From: JAKLQR01 sp963753165
GTDB taxonomy: Bacteria > Nitrospirota > Thermodesulfovibrionia > Thermodesulfovibrionales > SM23-35
Direction of reading: 5' to 3'
Length of the DNA stretch: 64,000 nucleotides
Assembly: GCA_963753165.1 (NCBI GenBank)
Contig: CAVWBP010000031.1
Coordinates: 1-64,000 of the forward strand
Positions 33,440 to 42,461 of this stretch are shown here, in pieces. The position numbers and the translations under genes are program-made. A model generated the notes under the pieces. It did not search any database and had not been told where the DNA came from. It worked only from the letters and a program-made list of their open reading frames with translations. Positions within the stretch are counted from its first letter, which is position 1. Every line of letters begins with the position of its first letter.

Positions 33440-34906
33440 ATGGCAGAGAGAAAAAGATTTTTTTCCCTTGGTATACTCTTTATTCTCATTGGACTTATCT
33501 TCGGTCTCGGGATCGCTTCCCACTTGAATTTCATCACAAGCGGAAACGCAGAGGACAAGACACTCACCCTCTCTTCTGTTGAGTATTTATCAAAGACGAA
33601 TCAGGCCATGGCGGAAATAGTTGCTGCCGTGCAACCCTCGGTAGTAAACATATCGTCAACAAGCAAAGTGAAAGCAGGCATGAAACAATCACCGTTTCCT
33701 GATGATCCCTTCTTCAGGCGATTTTTTGGAGACAGATTCAATTCCCCTGACAAACCAAGAGAATACAAACGATCAGGTCTCGGCTCCGGAGTGATTGTCG
33801 ACAAGAGGGGCTATATACTCACAAACAATCATGTCGTGAAGGGAGCGGATGAAATAAAGGTTAAACTGTCTGACAACAGAGAATTCAAAGGGGAGGTGAT
33901 AGGGTCAGATCCGAAAACCGACCTCGCGGTAGTAAAAATAGACACGGATAACCTCCCGGTGATTCAACTCGGGGATTCGGATGCACTGAAGCCGGGGGAA
34001 ACCGTGCTTGCGATCGGCAATCCCTTCGGACTCAGCCAGACTATCACCTCCGGGATTGTAAGCGCAACAGGGAGGGCAAATGTCGGGATTGCCGACTATG
34101 AAGATTTCATTCAAACAGATGCGGCAATTAATCCGGGGAACTCCGGCGGAGCCCTTGTCAATATAAAAGGCGAACTTGTCGGCATCAATACCGCGATATT
34201 CAGCACGACCGGCGGGTATCAGGGTATCGGCTTCGCCATTCCGAGCAATATGGCAAAGTCTATTATGGAAAGCCTCATTAAAAGCGGAAAGGTAGTCAGG
34301 GGATGGCTTGGCATTTACATACAGCCCTTAACCCCTGAACTTGCAAAACAGTTCGGCTTAAGCGATGAAAAGGGGGTTCTCGTCGGTGATGTTATTGAAG
34401 ACAGTCCCGCGGAAAAAGCCGGGATACAAAGAGGAGATGTGGTTCTTGAACTCAACGGCAAAAAAGTCGAAGATCCGAGGAGTCTCAGGAACATGGTCGC
34501 AGGCACAAATCCGAATGACGAAGTGACGCTGAAACTGGTCCGTGAAGGACAGCCAACAATAATCAGGGTAAAAATCACTGAACTTTCTGACGAACAACAG
34601 AAGTTATCAGGAAATTTTGAAAATCAACTGGCCGGCGTCCATATACAGCAATTAACACCTGACATAAAAAAGAACCTTGATGTCCCTCAACGGGTTTCAG
34701 GGGTAATTGTTACCGATATTGAAGACGACAGCCCCGCAGAGGGCATTCTCATGAAAGATGACGTTCTTATGGAAATCAATAGAAAACAGGTGAAGGGCAT
34801 TAAAGAGTATGAAGCGGTGATGTCAAAACTTAAGGCTGAAGAGAATATCCTCATCCTTGTATTCAGGCATGGCTCAGCCTTTTACGTTACCCTGCCGGCA
34901 AAATAA
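33440..34906 (+). CDS. HtrA/DegP-family periplasmic serine protease
   Basis: The 488-residue protein has a signal anchor (about 7-30: GILFILIGLIFGLGIASHL), a trypsin-like domain and two PDZ domains (about 275-365 and 385-480). The catalytic triad is visible: His in GYILTNNHVVKGADE, Asp in SDPKTDLAVVKIDT, Ser in NPGNSGGALVNIKG. It degrades or refolds misfolded envelope proteins. A start behind an AAAGGAGA site is clear. It is probably monocistronic or co-transcribed with the small zinc-ribbon gene that follows. Confidence 0.92.
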   Translation: MAERKRFFSLGILFILIGLIFGLGIASHLNFITSGNAEDKTLTLSSVEYLSKTNQAMAEIVAAVQPSVVNISSTSKVKAGMKQSPFPDDPFFRRFFGDRFNSPDKPREYKRSGLGSGVIVDKRGYILTNNHVVKGADEIKVKLSDNREFKGEVIGSDPKTDLAVVKIDTDNLPVIQLGDSDALKPGETVLAIGNPFGLSQTITSGIVSATGRANVGIADYEDFIQTDAAINPGNSGGALVNIKGELVGINTAIFSTTGGYQGIGFAIPSNMAKSIMESLIKSGKVVRGWLGIYIQPLTPELAKQFGLSDEKGVLVGDVIEDSPAEKAGIQRGDVVLELNGKKVEDPRSLRNMVAGTNPNDEVTLKLVREGQPTIIRVKITELSDEQQKLSGNFENQLAGVHIQQLTPDIKKNLDVPQRVSGVIVTDIEDDSPAEGILMKDDVLMEINRKQVKGIKEYEAVMSKLKAEENILILVFRHGSAFYVTLPAK

Positions 34907-34942
34907 TGCGTGGATATTTTTTGAAAAGGTGGTGAGAAACAG

Positions 34943-35101
34943 ATGAAAGTGAAACACTGTACACAGTGCCAGAATGCAACCTATCAAACAGATGGGATAT
35001 GCGTCGCTTGCAGGATAGGTCTTCCACAGATACATGCAGAGCTTGCGGATTTGATAAAAAAACATAAGAGACCGAAAATCCAGACAGCCGGCACACGATA
35101 A
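34943..35101 (+). CDS. 52-residue double-CxxC zinc-ribbon-like protein
   Basis: A short frame starts at ATG 34943 behind AAGGTGGTGAG and encodes MKVKHCTQCQNATYQTDGIC, then VACRIGLPQIHAELADLIKK and a basic tail. Cys-x2-Cys pairs at CTQC and CVAC suggest a one-zinc ribbon followed by a helix. It lies 36 bases after htrA and directly before a strong terminator, which supports it being a real, expressed gene. The role is unknown. Confidence 0.65.
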   Translation: MKVKHCTQCQNATYQTDGICVACRIGLPQIHAELADLIKKHKRPKIQTAGTR

Positions 35102-35118
35102 GAAAACCTTCCTTGTCA

Positions 35119-35149
35119 TTCAGGGGAGGCCGGTACGGCCTCCCCTGAA
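35119..35149. terminator. Strong stem-loop terminator after htrA operon
   Basis: TTCAGGGGAGGCCG (35119-35132) pairs perfectly with CGGCCTCCCCTGAA (35136-35149) around a 3-base loop, a 14-bp stem. There is only a weak T-run (ATATTCCC), so it may be a processed 3' end or partly Rho-dependent. Confidence 0.7.
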
Positions 35150-35632
35150 TATTCCCGATAGAATCTCACTCGACCTGGAGAAAGTGTTTCGATGCAGAGG
35201 AATTGATACTCTTGAAACGACAAACAGCATATATTCTTATGGTTTACCCTCCCGGACAATCTGGCACAAATTGCCCACAAGCAGTGACAATATATGTCAC
35301 TATTTTGGGGCAATTTAATATTACCCTGGCTACACATTATGTACCCGCCTTCATAAAAACTCCAACTAAAAGAGTTATAACACTTTTCTGGAAGAATCCT
35401 GGGCCTGGCAAGAGGAATTTTGCACCTGGAAAGACAAGGAATATCAACCCTTTCCGCCATTTTTTGTCTTCGTTTTGCATAAATAATTGAAACAAATCAG
35501 ATATTTATAGTTTTTAATGTATTTTTATTACTTAATAAACATGAACTGGTATGCTTCTTGTATGTTTTTCAAGAGAGGAATCGGGTTGATGAGAAACAAC
35601 GTACGGTATGATCCCTTAAAAAGGAGGTCGCG
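35150..35632. other. Intergenic region upstream of rpoD
   Basis: About 480 bases without a supported gene. It contains a nested dyad at 35268-35316 and an AT-rich stretch before rpoD that should carry its promoter. No known riboswitch was recognised. Confidence 0.4.
35268..35316. promoter_or_regulatory. Nested inverted repeats upstream of rpoD
   Basis: The outer arms AAATTGCCC (35268-35276) and GGGCAATTT (35308-35316) bracket inner arms AGTGACA (35283-35289) and TGTCACT (35295-35301), all centred at 35292. The inner palindrome AGTGACA-N5-TGTCACT is operator-like. The whole could be a regulator site or an RNA hairpin. Which gene it serves is unknown. Confidence 0.45.
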
Positions 35633-37075
35633 ATGAAAGACACAGATATTCATGACGAAATCATAGAACGTGGGAAGGAACGGGGAGCAATAACCTTTAC
35701 GGAAATACAGGACGCCTTGCCCTCTGAGTTTTATACACCTGATGAGATGGAGGAGTTTATTGATCGTCTTCAGGGTATGGGGATTAAAGTTACAGAAGAG
35801 GAAGATGTCCTCGCAGAAGAAGACCCTTCGGAAGAAGAAGAGCAGGGAGAGGAACCTCAAAGGGCAGAAGACCTCGTTCAGGTCTATTTCCAGTCCATGG
35901 GGAACATTACTGTTCTGTCGAGGCAGGAGGAACAGGAAATTGCCGGGCAGCTCCAGGTTGCGAAACACGGAATGCGGGATATTCTCACCGGAATGCCTTT
36001 CTATAAAGAAATCGAAAGAACGCTATCCGTATCAGGCGAAGCGCCGGATACGGCGGAAAATGACAGAGGAGTAGATATATCGTATGAGTCGATAAGCGAG
36101 GCTCTCGAAATACTGGATGGCCTTATGGAAAAACTCGACAGAGCCGAAAAAAGAACCTCCCGTTTCGGCGGCGTGAAGAACCTGAGGAAATTGCAGCAGG
36201 GGAAAAAGAAAAATTCCGCCTCCGACTCAGAGCTGGAGACCCTTGAAAAAGATGTCCGCGCGGTAATGAAAGAGGTTCAGGGAGCGACTGGCTGCACGGT
36301 ACAGAAATTGAAGGTAAAGTACCGCGCGCTTGCCGATACCAATTCCCTTATCATTGATCTGAAAAACGAACTGATCGTACGCAACCTGAGGCTCGTCGTC
36401 AATATCGCAAAACATTATGTAGGGAAAGGCCTCCCTCTCCTGGATCTTATTCAGGAGGGGAATATCGGGCTGATGAAAGCCATTGACAAATTCGACCACG
36501 AGCGGGGCTTCAAATTCAGCACATACGCTACATGGTGGATCCGGCAGGCCATTACGAGAGCGCTCATCGATCAGACAAAGACGATCAGGGTGCCTGTACA
36601 CATGGTTGAACTGTACAATAAAATCAGCAAGGCGACGAAACAATTAACGATCGAACTGTCGAGGGAACCGGGCAGTGACGAGATTGCGCAACTATTGGGA
36701 ATTCAACCGGGCAAGGTCGAGCAGGTGTTCAACGCCATTCAGGACCCTGTTGCCATTCAAACCCCTGTTGGGGACGATGATTCAAAACTCGAGGATTTCC
36801 TCAGTGACAAAAATAACGCCTCCCCCTATACCGATATCGAGAGGAGCGACATGAATGAGCATCTCCTGAATGTCCTCCATACCCTCTCTCCAAGGGAGGA
36901 AAAAATCATCAGGATGAGATTCGGCATCGGTGAACATCGCGAGCACACCCTGGAAGAAATCGGGCGACACTTGTCCCTTACCCGTGAAAGGGTAAGGCAG
37001 ATCGAATCAAAGGCCCTGGCAAAACTCAAACACCCGAAAAGGCGGAATGAGCTCAAGGTGCTCCTCTCGGCATAA
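35633..37075 (+). CDS. rpoD: RNA polymerase primary sigma factor (RpoD-type)
   Basis: The 480-residue sigma-70 has an N-terminal 1.1-like region with an acidic stretch (EEEDVLAEEDPSEEEEQGEE), region 1.2 (DLVQVYFQSMGNITVLSRQE), region 2 (LRLVVNIAKHYVGKGLPLLD, FKFSTYATWWIRQAITRALI), region 3 and region 4.2 (TLEEIGRHLSLTRERVRQIE). Region 2.4 and 4.2 residues are those that read TATAAT and TTGACA. It ends KLKHPKRRNELKVLLSA. The ATG 35633 follows AAAAAGGAGGTCGCG, a strong ribosome site. Confidence 0.92.
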   Translation: MKDTDIHDEIIERGKERGAITFTEIQDALPSEFYTPDEMEEFIDRLQGMGIKVTEEEDVLAEEDPSEEEEQGEEPQRAEDLVQVYFQSMGNITVLSRQEEQEIAGQLQVAKHGMRDILTGMPFYKEIERTLSVSGEAPDTAENDRGVDISYESISEALEILDGLMEKLDRAEKRTSRFGGVKNLRKLQQGKKKNSASDSELETLEKDVRAVMKEVQGATGCTVQKLKVKYRALADTNSLIIDLKNELIVRNLRLVVNIAKHYVGKGLPLLDLIQEGNIGLMKAIDKFDHERGFKFSTYATWWIRQAITRALIDQTKTIRVPVHMVELYNKISKATKQLTIELSREPGSDEIAQLLGIQPGKVEQVFNAIQDPVAIQTPVGDDDSKLEDFLSDKNNASPYTDIERSDMNEHLLNVLHTLSPREEKIIRMRFGIGEHREHTLEEIGRHLSLTRERVRQIESKALAKLKHPKRRNELKVLLSA

Positions 37076-37091
37076 CCGGCGTTTTTATCGT

Positions 37092-37158
37092 TCTGTCACG
37101 ATCAGGCTTGGTTCATGGTATAATTTCAATAAAAAAACCCGAGCCTGATCATGACAGA
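37092..37158. promoter_or_regulatory. 17-bp inverted repeat flanking an extended -10 promoter and the LuxR start codon
   Basis: TCTGTCACGATCAGGCT (37092-37108) and AGCCTGATCATGACAGA (37142-37158) are inverted repeats with one mismatch. Between them lies an extended -10 element, TGGTATAAT (37116-37124). The right arm covers the ATG (37151-37153) and first codons of the PAS-LuxR gene, and no ribosome site is visible in front of it. This layout suits an autoregulatory operator. In a read-through transcript from rpoD it would also be a hairpin hiding the start. Confidence 0.6.
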
Positions 37159-37717
37159 AACAAAGCACAACTTAAATGAATTTCTCCTCAGCAGTATGCC
37201 TGTAGGGGTTATTGTTTTTAATCACTCCTCAGATATCGTTTTCTGCAACAAACATGCGAAATTTTTCCTGGACCGCTTCACTCTTCCCGGGGAAATAGCA
37301 GCGATCAATGCCAGGATATTCGATGCGATCAACTCTGCGAACCTCGCTGAAGCATTTCCAGGGGAAGTGCTTTTTTCAAAAACGTTCGAGACCTCACCGA
37401 GCACCTGGATATTCAGGTTCGTTATCCGGGAAACTCCGGAACCTCTCGTTGCGGTATTCATCATGGAAGATACGATTTCCAGCTCACTGGACCTGAACAA
37501 GATACGGCAACAGCATAGCTTGACCAGGAGGGAAGTCGACGTCCTCAGGCGGGTACTCGACGGCCTGAAAAACCTTGAGATCGCAGAGCACCTTGAGATC
37601 GGAGAGCAGACAGTAAAGGACCATTTGAGCAACATCTACCTGAAGCTCGGCGTTGAGAACCGGTTTGCCCTCATGCGTTCCCTTCTGAACTGTTCCGGCA
37701 GCTACCACGACGTCTAA
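37151..37717 (+). CDS. PAS-like sensor/LuxR-type transcriptional regulator
   Basis: The 188-residue protein has an N-terminal PAS-like domain (about 8-110: FLLSSMPVGVIVFNHSSDIV, FCNKHAKFFL) and a C-terminal LuxR helix-turn-helix (LTRREVDVLRRVLDGLKNLE, IAEHLEIGEQTVKDHLSNIY, LKLGVENR). It has no receiver domain, so it probably senses a small ligand, redox state or another protein directly. A large inverted repeat overlaps its promoter and start. The neighbours rpoD and aroQ do not reveal its target. Confidence 0.85.
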   Translation: MTETKHNLNEFLLSSMPVGVIVFNHSSDIVFCNKHAKFFLDRFTLPGEIAAINARIFDAINSANLAEAFPGEVLFSKTFETSPSTWIFRFVIRETPEPLVAVFIMEDTISSSLDLNKIRQQHSLTRREVDVLRRVLDGLKNLEIAEHLEIGEQTVKDHLSNIYLKLGVENRFALMRSLLNCSGSYHDV

Positions 37718-37827
37718 TTCCCTTCAGCCATATTTTCATGAAGGATAGAGGGAACGAGACTTACCCGGCAGTTCCTTGCGTGCAAACTTGACAGGGCGGT
37801 TTCTTCAGGGGTATGATTATTTCGTTT

Positions 37828-38277
37828 ATGGCAGTCAAGAAAAAAACACAAAGGGTATTGATAATTCACGGCCCCAACCTGAACCTGCTCGGAAAGAGGG
37901 AAACGGGAATCTACGGCAAGAAGTCTCTGACGCAGATCAACGCTGAGATTCTCGCCCTTGCGAAAGATCTCGGACTTGACGCAAGAACCCTGCAATTGAA
38001 CAGCGAAGGGGACATTGTGGAGGCAATCCAGAAGGACGACTACGATGCACTGATCATCAACCCCGCTGCTTACACCCATACGAGCATAGCAATTCGCGAC
38101 GCCATCGCGGCCGTCGAAAAACCTGCGATCGAAGTACACCTCTCAAATATTTATACGCGGGAAGATTTCAGGAAGAAATCGTATATCGCCGGGGTCGCGG
38201 CCGGACAGATAAGCGGATTCGGCCCCGACAGCTATCTCCTCGCCCTGAGGGCTGCAAAAACAATCCTCTCCCGATGA
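37828..38277 (+). CDS. aroQ: Type II 3-dehydroquinate dehydratase
   Basis: The shikimate-pathway enzyme shows VLIIHGPNLNLLGKRETGIY, LQLNSEGDIVEAIQ, INPAAYTHTSIAIRDAIAAV and EVHLSNIYTREDFRKKSYIA. The reactive Tyr lies in the flexible loop (ETGIYG) and the His in EVHLSN. I chose ATG 37828 (MAVKKKTQRV), although ATG 37813 in the same frame follows an AGGGG. About 150 residues, normal for the dodecameric type II enzyme. The stop overlaps the next gene as ATGA. Confidence 0.92.
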   Translation: MAVKKKTQRVLIIHGPNLNLLGKRETGIYGKKSLTQINAEILALAKDLGLDARTLQLNSEGDIVEAIQKDDYDALIINPAAYTHTSIAIRDAIAAVEKPAIEVHLSNIYTREDFRKKSYIAGVAAGQISGFGPDSYLLALRAAKTILSR

Positions 38278-39347
38278 GCCTCCGGAACAGTTCGCTCATC
38301 GGAAAGCTCCGCTCTTCCTTCCGGCGCAGCGGCATTGACAGCCTCATCGTTACCGATATGACCAATGTGCGGTATCTCTCGGGGTTCAGCGGCTCATCCG
38401 GCTTTCTGTTTATCACCCGGAGAGAGAATTTCTTTGTTACTGATTTCCGGTACAGAGAACAGGCTGAACAAGAAGTTTCAGGGTGGGAGCTCTTTCTCGA
38501 AAAAGGAACGCGGATGCATGCAATCAAACGCCTTATCCGGATGACAGATATCCGAACACTCGGGTTTGAATCGTCGGCTGCCTACAGTTTCTATCGCAGT
38601 GTATCCCGCACCGGACTCGCTCTCATCCCCGTCGAAGGTCTCGTGGAAAAGATGCGCGAACAGAAAGAACTCCACGAGATATCTGCAATCCGGGAAGCGA
38701 TCAGGCGGGCCGAAACTGCGTTTCTTGAGGTAAAACCGCATATAAAACGCGGCGTCCGCGAACTCACCATCGCTATGCGGATCGAGGAAAGATTAAAAAA
38801 GAACGGGTGCAAAAAAATACCCTTTGAGGTCATTGTTGCCTCAGGTCCGAACTCAGCCATGCCCCATGCGCGACCTACGGGCAGAAAATTGCAGGGAGGT
38901 GATTTCGTGCTTGTAGACTGGGGCGGAGAGGCAGACGGCTATTTTTCGGATATGACAAGGACGCTCCTTCTCGACGGCAGCGGTATCAGCAAACAGAAGA
39001 GGATATATACAACTGTTCTGGAAGCGAATAAGAAGGCCCTTTCCGCAGTGGCTGCAGGGATACAGACGAAACAGATCGACAACGCAGCGAGGGACCACAT
39101 CAAAAAAAACGGGTACGGTGACTTCTTCGGCCATGGAACAGGCCATGGAGTGGGTCTCCAGGTGCACGAAGCACCGCGCATAACATGGACAACCTCTTCA
39201 ACCGTCAGGGAAAAAATGGTCTTTACCGTTGAACCGGGCATATATCTCCCCGGATTCGGCGGCGTGAGGATAGAAGATATGGTGGAAGTCGGCGGTAAAA
39301 AGGCTTTCGTGCTCACTTCTCTGCCGAAAACACTCGAAATCATCTGA
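38274..39347 (+). CDS. Xaa-Pro aminopeptidase-type M24 metallopeptidase
   Basis: The 357-residue protein has a creatinase-like N-terminal domain (DSLIVTDMTNVRYLSGFSGS) and an M24 pita-bread catalytic domain. Metal ligands are visible: VDWGGEADGYFSDMTRTLLL (two Asp), FFGHGTGHGVGLQVHEAPRI (His), FTVEPGIYLPGFGG (Glu) and RIEDMVEVG (Glu). It removes N-terminal residues next to proline. ATG 38274 overlaps aroQ by 4 bases. In many genomes this aroQ-pepQ pair is followed by efp; here efp is 3.8 kb away. Confidence 0.9.
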   Translation: MSLRNSSLIGKLRSSFRRSGIDSLIVTDMTNVRYLSGFSGSSGFLFITRRENFFVTDFRYREQAEQEVSGWELFLEKGTRMHAIKRLIRMTDIRTLGFESSAAYSFYRSVSRTGLALIPVEGLVEKMREQKELHEISAIREAIRRAETAFLEVKPHIKRGVRELTIAMRIEERLKKNGCKKIPFEVIVASGPNSAMPHARPTGRKLQGGDFVLVDWGGEADGYFSDMTRTLLLDGSGISKQKRIYTTVLEANKKALSAVAAGIQTKQIDNAARDHIKKNGYGDFFGHGTGHGVGLQVHEAPRITWTTSSTVREKMVFTVEPGIYLPGFGGVRIEDMVEVGGKKAFVLTSLPKTLEII

Positions 39348-39372
39348 CAGGTATCGCAGAAGAACAATATCT

Positions 39373-40941
39373 CTATTGTTCAGGTTTCATGCTCTCTTGT
39401 TTGACTTTCCCGATCTGGACAGGTTTTATCCGGATCAGTTCCTGAACCATATCAGTAACCGACCGGAAATCTATTTTGCCGCTCCCCATCTTGGGAAGCT
39501 CCTCAAGAACAACAAACTGTTTTGGAAGGGCAATATTCGGAAGGTGTTCCGACATCATCTTCAGGGTTTTTTTCTCTTCTATCTTTTCCGTCACTGCCGC
39601 CACTATCTTCACACCCTTGAGTGCATCGGGAACTTCAACCACAGAGCAGGCGACGTTTTCCGGAAGGCATTTCTGGAGCACGTCTTCTACCCTGACCAGA
39701 GATACCATCTCGCCGCCGATTTTCACGAACCGCTTTAGTCTTCCCGAATGCCAGAGGTATCCGTCCTTGTCGAAATAGCCCATGTCTCCGGTATCATACC
39801 AGCCATGCCTGATCCGCATGGACGTCTCTTCGAAATCGTCGAGGTAGCCTTTCATGACATTCTTCCCCTTCACCATAATCCTTCCGGCCTCTCCTGCTCT
39901 GCATTCCTGCCCGGTTTCGTAGTTTTCTATGCGGACCTTGACATTGGGCAGGACTTTTCCGACACTGCCGGGCCTGTTATTCTCGGGGGTATTCACAGAG
40001 ATCACAGGAGAGGTCTCCGTAGCGCCGTATCCTTCGTATAAGACCATCGTGTGCTTCTCAAGAAAATCCTTCCGGAGAACGTCGGGGCATTTGTCTGCGC
40101 CGCTCACCACGAGGCGGATGCTCTCAAAATCCCCTGGTTCCGATTTCCTCAGATATCCCCAGAGAAAACTTGGTGTTCCGACCATCATGGTCGGCTTTTC
40201 TTCCCTGATAACCGTACAGATCATTTTGTAATCAAGGGGATTCGCATAGGCAACGATTGTCATTCCGAGATAAAGGGGCGCCCAGAGATTCACCGTAAGA
40301 CCGAAGACATGAAAATACGGGAGGTTGGCGAGCATCACATCGTAGTCGTACAGTTTCACTACCTTGCTGAAATTCCTTATATTCGACGCAATATTCCGGT
40401 GAGTCAGTTGAACCGCCTTAGGGTCTTTCTCGCTTCCGCTTGTAAAGAGGATAACCAGGGTATCATCTTCATGACCTCCGTGTAGCATCCGCTGGATAAG
40501 AGGTGCAGGAAGTTTTGCGATCAGGGCGGCTTTGAGTTTCTCCCCTGTCGTAATCCCCTCCATAATGTCTTCAATAAACACCATCCCCTCTACGACAGGG
40601 CAACTGATCTTATCGAGTAATGCTTTGGAGGTTATAATTGTTCTGAAATTACATTTCTTCTGCGCATATCTCGCATTGTTGGCGGCTCCAGTCGAGTAGT
40701 TGATCATGACAGGAGTTCTGCCGGCCATAAGGGAACCAAGCACCGAGAGGGCGCATCCTGCAGAGGTCGGGATCATGATCCCGATAAAACCGGCTTCGAA
40801 CCTTTTTATTTTTTCCGACAGGATAAGCGAAGCGATGAGCGCCTTGGAATAGGTAACCTTCTTGTCAGAGGTACGGTCAATAAACGCAAGTTTACTGCCG
40901 TACCTCTTCGCTATGCTGACAAACTGCTGATGAAGAAGCAT
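39373..40941 (-). CDS. AMP-dependent acyl-CoA/acyl-ACP synthetase
   Basis: The 522-residue protein carries the ANL-superfamily motifs: TLVILFTSGSEKDPKAVQLT (A3 P-loop), YEGYGATETSPVIS (A5), GWYDTGDMGYFDKDGYLWHSGR (A7) and the C-terminal LPKMGSGKIDFR with the catalytic Lys. The similarity is to the synthetase half of Aas. The likely role is to activate fatty acids taken up from outside, which fits its position next to a FadL-type porin on the same strand. No membrane anchor or acyltransferase domain is fused. Confidence 0.87.
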   Translation of the reverse strand: MLLHQQFVSIAKRYGSKLAFIDRTSDKKVTYSKALIASLILSEKIKRFEAGFIGIMIPTSAGCALSVLGSLMAGRTPVMINYSTGAANNARYAQKKCNFRTIITSKALLDKISCPVVEGMVFIEDIMEGITTGEKLKAALIAKLPAPLIQRMLHGGHEDDTLVILFTSGSEKDPKAVQLTHRNIASNIRNFSKVVKLYDYDVMLANLPYFHVFGLTVNLWAPLYLGMTIVAYANPLDYKMICTVIREEKPTMMVGTPSFLWGYLRKSEPGDFESIRLVVSGADKCPDVLRKDFLEKHTMVLYEGYGATETSPVISVNTPENNRPGSVGKVLPNVKVRIENYETGQECRAGEAGRIMVKGKNVMKGYLDDFEETSMRIRHGWYDTGDMGYFDKDGYLWHSGRLKRFVKIGGEMVSLVRVEDVLQKCLPENVACSVVEVPDALKGVKIVAAVTEKIEEKKTLKMMSEHLPNIALPKQFVVLEELPKMGSGKIDFRSVTDMVQELIRIKPVQIGKVKQESMKPEQ

Positions 40942-40999
40942 ACCCGTTCACATATCGTACAGAAAATTTTTCTGCATGGATAATCTCAAAAATAAGGCC

Positions 41000-42365
41000 C
41001 TAGAATGCAAGATTCAACTGGGCGCTCACAATATCTATATGCGCATCGTAGGTTCCCTGCAAGCCCCCCCTTTATCGCATCGTCACCGGTCGCAGTCTTG
41101 TCGATCTTCGGATCATTCACAAAAATATGGGTATAGCCAAGGTCGAAGCTTACCATCTGGGACACCTTGTATCCCAGTCCCAGCGCAGTCCAGATACGGT
41201 CGCTGCAGGGGATTCTTGGCGTACGGTGCTGCGCATCAGGAATAGGCGTTGTATCGTACGCAGTCCCTGCCCTGAAACTCCAGGTCCTATTCGGCGTATA
41301 GGTCACCCCGAGAGAGGTGCGATAGCTGTCCTCCCAGTCCTCACGGGTTACAGAATTCGGCTGGTTGGGGTTATCGAAATCGACTTCCAACTTCTTAAAT
41401 ATACGCCAGTTCATCCAGGTAAAATCTCCCATAACCGCCCATTGAGGATTGATCTGATGGAAGGCGCTCACAGAGAAGCTGTCAGGCATGGTGATATCTG
41501 CGGTTGCTTCAGTATCCGTAAAAACGCCTGCTGCTCTCAGCGGAGGAGGGATATGGGAAAAGTCAGCATCACCCTCCAGGGTATATTCAACGCGGGAACG
41601 GTACGCTGCACCGATGCGGGTATCTTTGTATTCATAAAGAACGCCCATGTTGAATCCGATGCCCCAGTCGTCTCCCTTAATATTTGCATATCCGTCCGAC
41701 GTCTGAGGGGTTAAACCAAGGACACCTGGCGGCAGACCGAGATTGCCGGTGGCGTCGAGGGTACCGAAATCAATGGCGTTGCTGAGTTCCGCGTCGATAT
41801 ACTGGAAGTTAAGTCCCGCACCTATACTGAATTGCTGATTGATCTTATAGGCGATTGAGGGATTGATATTCACTGTCAGCACATCCGATTTTATCGCGTG
41901 ATAACGGCCGACCCAGTGGTCATCGTACTCGGTGCAAAGACCGAAGGGTGAATTGATACCCATGCCTACTACCAGGTCGTCGCTGACCTTTCTGCTGTAA
42001 TACATATTCGGAACTAATTTCGTCGCTCCCGCCTCGCCTCCGTTTCCGCCGCTCAGCGGCTGACCCGTTACAGGCTGGAGGACATGGGTTGACCCTTCAT
42101 TATTAAACTTCACATAGGGCATAATGAGATGTCCCCCGGTTATGAATTGCTGGCCGTTCAGCCGTGTCAGGCCTGCAGGGTTGTAAAATATGGTTGTGGC
42201 GTCTTCAGCGCTCGCTGCCCCTCCTGCAAACGCGTTGCCCAACCCGCTCACGCTCTGCTCGATAAGTGCAAACCCGGCACTGAACGCAGAACCTGGGGTG
42301 AAGAGTGAAAAACAGACAGCAAAGAACAGGATAACGATAACTGGTGAAGCTTGTACCTTTTTCAT
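41000..42365 (-). CDS. FadL/OmpP1-type outer-membrane transporter, frameshift near C-terminus
   Basis: The protein has a signal peptide (about 1-28), then the FadL N-terminal hatch: SAGFALIEQSVSGLGNAFAG, GAASAEDATTIFYNPAGLTR. A 14-strand barrel follows. The open frame runs out as ..GGLAGNLRC.. to 40986. Removing one base in a G7 run (41064-41070, minus strand) gives ..LQGTYDAHIDIVSAQLNLAF with a stop at 41000. The latter ends in Phe, the outer-membrane barrel sorting signal, so it is surely the real end. It imports hydrophobic compounds such as long-chain fatty acids. Confidence 0.88.
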
Positions 42366-42461
42366 GCTTAACCCTCCTTGTTATACACAAACTGATTGCA
42401 CAGTAAACTTACCTATCCGCAAAAACGAAGTCAAGAAAAAAATCGCCAAAGTCCGGTTCAA

